Of a stretch of 47,716 bases of DNA, positions 44,347 through 47,716 are shown one piece after another (positions within the stretch are counted from its first letter, which is position 1; each line of letters starts with the position of its first letter). Source of the DNA: Terriglobia bacterium (lineage in GTDB: Bacteria > Acidobacteriota > Terriglobia > Bryobacterales > Bryobacteraceae); NCBI GenBank assembly GCA_025363475.1, contig JANYDS010000041.1, positions 1 to 47,716 on the forward strand, written 5' to 3'. Both the position numbers and the translations under genes were made by a program. The notes below the pieces were generated by a model. It saw nothing but the letters and a program-made list of their open reading frames with translations, was not told where the DNA came from and ran no database searches.

Positions 44347-45816
44347 ATGAAACGAATCCTTCTCAGTCTCGCCGCGGTAACCCTGTGTCTTCCCGTTCTC
44401 CAGGCTCAGGTCAAAAAATCCACCGTCCCTGGCGTCACCAATTTCGCCCAGGTGGAAACCACCGTCGCCTGTGCCGGAGCCACCACTCCGGCCTCCCTGG
44501 CAGGCATCAAAAAAATGGGTTTCGCCGCAGTGATTAACCTGCGACTCGCCACCGAACCCGGTGCCGATATCGACGCCTCAGCCGCAGCTGCCAAAGCCGC
44601 CGGTATCAACTTTATCCATCTGCCCTTCAGTGGCAGTGCGCCCGACCCCGCCGTTGCCGATCAGTTCCTCAAAATCATCGCTGAACCCGGCAACCAGCCC
44701 GCCTTCATCCACTGCGCCAGCGGGGCCCGTGCCGCCGCCATGTGGTTTATCAAACGCGTCATCGTCGACAAGTGGGAAGAAGTTCGCGCCATGGATGAAG
44801 CCGTGGAACTGGGCCTCACCAGCCAGGGGCTGAAGACCTTCGCCCAAAACTACGTCCAGGCGCGTAAAGCCGGCACTGGTGCAATCGCCGGCAACGTCAA
44901 AGAACCCTTCGGCGCAGCGCTCGCAGGTGCGGCGGTCCAAGCCACCAACACCTCTACCAGCACTGTTTATAAGGCCACCAGTTCCCCGCAGGGCGGCTAT
45001 ACTCTTGCGTCCTTACCTGCCGGGATCTATGACGTCGCCCTCACCATCCCCGGCGTCGGACCGTTTTCTCAGAAAGGCATTACCGTAACTGCGGCCAACA
45101 CCAACCGCATCGACATCAACCTGAGTGAAGGCTCACAGCTCAGCACCCTCGGCGAAGACCCCTCGGCTATCGCAGCCGACCTGAAACGCCACAATCCCCC
45201 CTCCGGCCCCACCCCGCGCACTGCCGACGGCAAGCCGGACCTTTCCGGCGTCTGGTGGTCTCCCCGCACCGTTGATCCCGGCAAGGCTGAGTTCCTTGCC
45301 CCGGCGCTCGAAATCACCCGCAAACGCGCGGAAGACAACCGCAAGGATAGTCCCCAGGCGCATTGCCTGCCGAATGCCGTAACCCGCGTCGGCCCGCTCT
45401 ATGAGTTCGTGCAGACCAAAGCCTTCCTCGTCATGATTTCAGACGATGACAGCCCTGGTTTCCATCAGATCTATCTGGATGGCAGGCCTCATCCGAAGGA
45501 CCCGGACCCGCTCTGGTACGGCCACAATATCGGACGCTGGGAAGGCGATACGCTGGTGGTTGACCGCGTAAATTTTGAAGACCAGGTCTGGGTTGATCAG
45601 GACGCGCATCCCCATTCCGATAAACTTCACATCGTGGAGCGTTACCACCGCGTGGACCTCGGCCATCTGGAAACTGAAGTCACCGTGGAAGACCCCGGAG
45701 TTCTGGCCAGACCGTGGACCATGAAACGCATTTCCGATCTCGCGCCCGGCGAAGAGATTCGCGAATTTATCTGTACCGAAAACAATCGGGACCTTCCCCA
45801 TCTGGTAGGCCGTTAA
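44347..45816 (+). CDS. Secreted fusion: DUF442/sulfurtransferase-like, CarboxypepD_reg and acidobacterial C-terminal domain
   Basis: A 489-aa protein with a signal peptide (MKRILLSLAAVTLCLPVLQA). Residues 25-170 resemble the DUF442 (Blh-like, dual-specificity-phosphatase-like fold) with Cys123-x4-Arg128 in FIHCASGARAAAMW. Residues 175-260 form a carboxypeptidase-regulatory-like beta sandwich (GAIAGNVKEPFGAALAGAAV; GGYTLASLPAGIYDVALTIPG). The C-terminal 200 residues (DGKPDLSGVWWSPRT; YGHNIGRWEGDTLVVDRVNF) are a domain common in acidobacterial secreted proteins, which often sits beside DUF6152. This combination is unusual. The Cys-x4-Arg site could act on persulfide or phosphate esters; neither is shown. 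Confidence 0.78.
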   Translation: MKRILLSLAAVTLCLPVLQAQVKKSTVPGVTNFAQVETTVACAGATTPASLAGIKKMGFAAVINLRLATEPGADIDASAAAAKAAGINFIHLPFSGSAPDPAVADQFLKIIAEPGNQPAFIHCASGARAAAMWFIKRVIVDKWEEVRAMDEAVELGLTSQGLKTFAQNYVQARKAGTGAIAGNVKEPFGAALAGAAVQATNTSTSTVYKATSSPQGGYTLASLPAGIYDVALTIPGVGPFSQKGITVTAANTNRIDINLSEGSQLSTLGEDPSAIAADLKRHNPPSGPTPRTADGKPDLSGVWWSPRTVDPGKAEFLAPALEITRKRAEDNRKDSPQAHCLPNAVTRVGPLYEFVQTKAFLVMISDDDSPGFHQIYLDGRPHPKDPDPLWYGHNIGRWEGDTLVVDRVNFEDQVWVDQDAHPHSDKLHIVERYHRVDLGHLETEVTVEDPGVLARPWTMKRISDLAPGEEIREFICTENNRDLPHLVGR

Positions 45817-45821
45817 CATCT

Positions 45822-46238
45822 ATGACCAAACTGAAAAATCTTCTGCTCTCATCTGCCCTGGTCGCGCTGGGATTGCTCGCAACCACTGGCGCAGCGTTGG
45901 CCCATCATTCTTTCGCCGCCGAGTTCGACTCCAAAAAACCGGTGACGATGACAGGGAGTTTTGTAAAGCTGGAGTGGACGAACCCGCACGCGCACTTCTA
46001 CCTCAATGTGAAGGATGCGGAAGGGAAGGAAATCGTGTGGGAATTTGAACTGGCCAGTCCGAACGTTCTAATGCGCCACGGCTGGACGCGGAACGCACTG
46101 AAAGTCGGAGAAATGATCACAGTCAGCGGGTATCTGGCGAGAGACGGCGCGAAGCTGGCTAATGCGCGCTCGGTCAGTCTGGCGGATGGACGTAAAATCT
46201 TCGCCGGAGCCGCGGATGATGGCGGCCCGGCGCAGTAA
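45822..46238 (+). CDS. Secreted DUF6152 family protein
   Basis: A 138-aa protein with a signal peptide (LLLSSALVALGLLATTGAALA) followed by HHSFAAEFDSKKPVTMTGSF and KLEWTNPHAHFYLNVKD, the typical start of DUF6152 proteins, which look like small OB-like beta barrels with N-terminal His residues. Function is unknown; the HH at the mature N-terminus may bind metal such as copper. It follows the fusion gene by five bases, a neighbourhood seen repeatedly for these two domain types in Acidobacteria. Confidence 0.83.
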   Translation: MTKLKNLLLSSALVALGLLATTGAALAHHSFAAEFDSKKPVTMTGSFVKLEWTNPHAHFYLNVKDAEGKEIVWEFELASPNVLMRHGWTRNALKVGEMITVSGYLARDGAKLANARSVSLADGRKIFAGAADDGGPAQ

Positions 46239-46241
46239 TTT

Positions 46242-46258
46242 TTTGCCTTGAAGGCAAA
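46242..46258. terminator. Short hairpin between convergent genes
   Basis: TTTGCC-TTGAA-GGCAAA forms a six-base stem with a five-base loop in the 20-base space between the stops of the DUF6152 gene and the convergent small secreted protein gene. A T run precedes it on the plus strand rather than follows it, so a classical terminator is uncertain. Confidence 0.35.
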
Positions 46259-46567
46259 TTACATCTTGTTCATTTTGACGCTGGCGATGGTAATGGTGTC
46301 GCCCTTCAGTTCACCGGTGATGGTGACGTTGTGGCCGGCATGGGCAGTGATCTTGGCCTGGTCGGCAAGTTTATAGATCTTCCCGTCCGGTGTCACGAGT
46401 ACGGCTGCATCGCCGCCCTTGATGCATTTCTGGGCGCATGCTGCGTCATTCTTCATGCCGGGCATGGTGGAGCAGGCGGTATCTTCAACGAATCCGGTGA
46501 AATCCGCTGCCATACCGGCTGCGGCCAGCCCGAGGGCTAGCAGAGCTGCTGCTGTTAAAGTTTTCAT
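46259..46567 (-). CDS. Small secreted Cys-containing protein
   Basis: A 102-aa protein with a signal peptide (TLTAAALLALGLAAAGMAA) and a mature domain with FVEDTACSTMPGMKNDAAC and AQKCIKGGDAAVLVTPDGK, three Cys in a row pattern, followed by a small beta barrel (HNVTITGELKGDTITIASVKM). I have seen this type as a conserved acidobacterial secreted protein (possibly DUF5818-like, from memory). Role unknown. AAGGAG precedes the ATG at proper spacing, making the start secure. Met residues near the Cys suggest metal binding, as inference. Confidence 0.78.
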   Translation of the reverse strand: MKTLTAAALLALGLAAAGMAADFTGFVEDTACSTMPGMKNDAACAQKCIKGGDAAVLVTPDGKIYKLADQAKITAHAGHNVTITGELKGDTITIASVKMNKM

Positions 46568-46678
46568 GGTGTGAATCTCCTTCGCGGCCAATGGCCTTTC
46601 CCATTCTACCGTGATTTGAGTGCGGGAATGCGTCACACCCGCACTCCCCGCGCAAGCTACAATGAGTCCCAGACGCAC

Positions 46679-47384
46679 ATGCTGAGCGCACCAGCTGATT
46701 TCCGGGGCACCTGGGTCGAGTTATATCGCGATCATATTGAACATATACTTCCGCCCGTTGAAAGTGTCGCCCGATTTCACTACTGGATGAAACGATATTG
46801 CGAAGAGTCAACGCCGATCTTCCCTGTTCGTAAGGTTCGCGGTACCGAAAGGAGAAAAATCTTTACGACTGCCGATGGCACACTCATTGCTCCAGCCGAC
46901 AACTCTCCAGCAACCACAGTGCATGCGCTATTGATGGAAGGGCGCTTCTCATCGTATGAGGAATTCTGTCGCCAGATTCGCAACATACCGACCCACTTCT
47001 TCGATATGCGAAGGGTCGTTCGCGAAACCGCGAAACCGCGAACACGCGAGAATGGTACGTCGCTCACATCAAACCGGCGAAGAATCGCGATACGAACTAT
47101 GACTCATGGAAACGCAAGGAAGTGGAGCGCCGCTTCTAACTGCCCCTCCACCCCTGCAACATATTCTTCGTCCCGTTAACAAATCGCCTTCACGGCGAGC
47201 ATCCAGATGTCATTGCTTTCATTGCAGATCAATTTGCTGAACGTTACGGTCCGATCTGGGACGATTTCTTAAACTGTGTCAGCGGTCGCCATCCAACAGG
47301 GCGTCGAGACTTTGGCGACGCGCTGGTTTTACTGGATGGGCGAACTCAATCCAGTAGACAGGAGAGCCGGTCTCCGGCGAAGCC
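46679..47384 (+). pseudogene. Unknown protein gene, inactivated by tandem duplication, nonsense codon and IS insertion
   Basis: From ATG 46679 the frame encodes SAPADFRGTWVELYRDH ... YEEFCRQIRNIPTHFF-DMRRVVRETA. At 47021-47044 the unit CGCGAAAC is repeated in tandem; removing one 8-base copy restores RETANTREWYVAHI and the frame then runs on through KPAKNRDTNYDSWKRKEVERRF, cut here, a TAA, and PLHPCNIFFVPLTNRLHGE to DDFLNCVSG. The IS at 47385 cuts the gene. I know similar conserved hypotheticals with the HPCN..FVP motif but no function. Three separate lesions show a gene long out of use. Confidence 0.75.
47021..47044. repeat. 8-base tandem duplication causing a frameshift
   Basis: CGCGAAAC occurs twice and is followed by a third partial copy, CGCGAACA. 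Loss of one unit rejoins the reading frame of the surrounding gene, so the duplication is the likely inactivating event. Confidence 0.85.
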
Positions 47385-47453
47385 TGAAGTGGACCCCATC
47401 GGTTGGACAAAAAAATGACCGTCCTTAGATGGTGTGGCGGCGGGTTAACAGGA

Positions 47454-47471
47454 GGCGGTCGTGAGACCGCC
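47454..47471. other. Hairpin in the IS tail
   Basis: GGCGGTC-GTGA-GACCGCC is a perfect seven-base stem with a four-base loop. In the left IS copy (155-172) two substitutions break the stem. It may be a terminator-like or protective structure of the element. Confidence 0.5.
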
Positions 47472-47642
47472 ATCCATTCCGGACTTGAATCGGCGCTCGG
47501 GTCGCATCCCTGCGTTGCCCTATCCTCCTAAACAAGCGTTTCCAGTGTACGGCATACTGATGTAGAAGCAAAAGCAAAATGATCCATTCCGGTAAAAACG
47601 GCGCTAAATCCCGGGGGTTTGGGGGCATAGCCCCCAGCACGA

Positions 47643-47716
47643 TCATGTGCGTTTCCTGATTGACGTGTGCGGGAAGAAATCTGCGGGTGTCTTGTAGCCC
47701 AGCGCCTGGTGTGGCC
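47643..47716 (-). CDS. IS3-family transposase OrfB, C-terminal end (partial)
   Basis: The last 23 codons read PHQALGYKTPADFFPHTSI then RKRT and a TGA. HQALGYKTPA is the well-known C-terminal sequence of IS3-family DDE transposases (rve/integrase core, OrfB). The rest lies beyond the window edge, so activity cannot be judged. Confidence 0.88.
   Translation of the reverse strand, partial: PHQALGYKTPADFFPHTSIRKRT

Larger units (their letters stand above)
47385..47716 (-). mobile_element. IS3-family element, 3' part (right copy)
   Basis: On the minus strand this reads the end of an IS3-type transposase, then about 260 bases of non-coding tail and the element end GGGTCCACTTCA at 47385. The tail matches bases 1-241 of the window in inverted orientation. 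It interrupts the unknown gene to its left. The rest of the element is outside the window. Confidence 0.85.

Noticed and set aside
1-47716. CRISPR arrays, tRNA or rRNA genes
   Set aside because: No regularly spaced repeats, and no tRNA or rRNA signature was seen while reading the few gaps between genes.

Overview
The window reads as chromosomal DNA from an Acidobacteriota member, probably of the Solibacterales/Bryobacterales type. This is inferred from the mix of secreted small proteins, a PD40 propeller protein, a propeller-type hybrid histidine kinase, a DUF6152 gene next to an 'LSGVW'-type domain protein, DinB and DUF4159 genes. No rRNA, tRNA or CRISPR array was seen. Genes are densely packed, and no stretch over 300 bases lacks a gene or mobile-element DNA. 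Both ends are inverted copies of the same IS3-family element, cut by the window edges, so the piece may simply be a contig bounded by repeats.

Layout. 1-838: end of an IS3 copy that truncates a penicillin-acylase-family gene, which also carries a start-site frameshift. 835-9091: housekeeping genes (rlmA; an Rrf2 regulator with a hydratase-family enzyme; a DUF4159 gene; pta and an AI-2E transporter; ruvX-mltG-unknown-DedA). 9149-15367: tightly overlapping gltX, glnS, a NodU-type carbamoyltransferase and murJ. 15372-23815: redox block with a secreted VOC protein, a 2-oxoacid:ferredoxin oxidoreductase (beta, fused gamma-alpha) with a GltD-like flavoprotein carrying ferredoxin motifs, and divergently the three-subunit proton-translocating transhydrogenase. 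23812-30687: acyl-CoA block (thiolase, a 4-hydroxybutyryl-CoA dehydratase-type enzyme, an acyl-CoA dehydrogenase, a haloalkane dehalogenase and an enoyl-CoA hydratase/isomerase), interrupted by a decayed nucleotidyltransferase gene and its small partner. 30730-35071: DinB, a small Cys protein, a DHA2 exporter and a PD40 propeller protein. 35182-42909: a MazF/CopG-type toxin-antitoxin pair, a fragment duplicating the end of a PP2C phosphatase gene, then a signalling operon (hybrid kinase, single-domain receiver, GAF-PP2C phosphatase). 42910-46567: exported proteins, including a Tat-exported DsrE-like protein followed by a sulfurtransferase/phosphatase-like fusion. 46679-47384: a decayed unknown gene cut by the right IS3 copy.

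How it fits together. The KOR/flavoprotein/transhydrogenase block links ferredoxin, NAD(P)H and the proton gradient. The acyl-CoA block suggests oxidation of 4-hydroxybutyrate- or crotonyl-CoA-type intermediates to acetyl-CoA, with Pta elsewhere in the window making acetyl phosphate. The signalling operon resembles a partner-switching input with a phosphatase output.

The most useful second-look points are an apparent AUC start codon in pntAA; four accessory genes with readable inactivating events (1-base loss, 5-base insertion, 8-base tandem duplication, IS insertion); the remnant of a duplicated PP2C end beside the signalling operon; a recurrent TANACT box a few bases upstream of start codons that hints at leaderless transcription; and the Tat-DsrE plus sulfurtransferase-like fusion pair.
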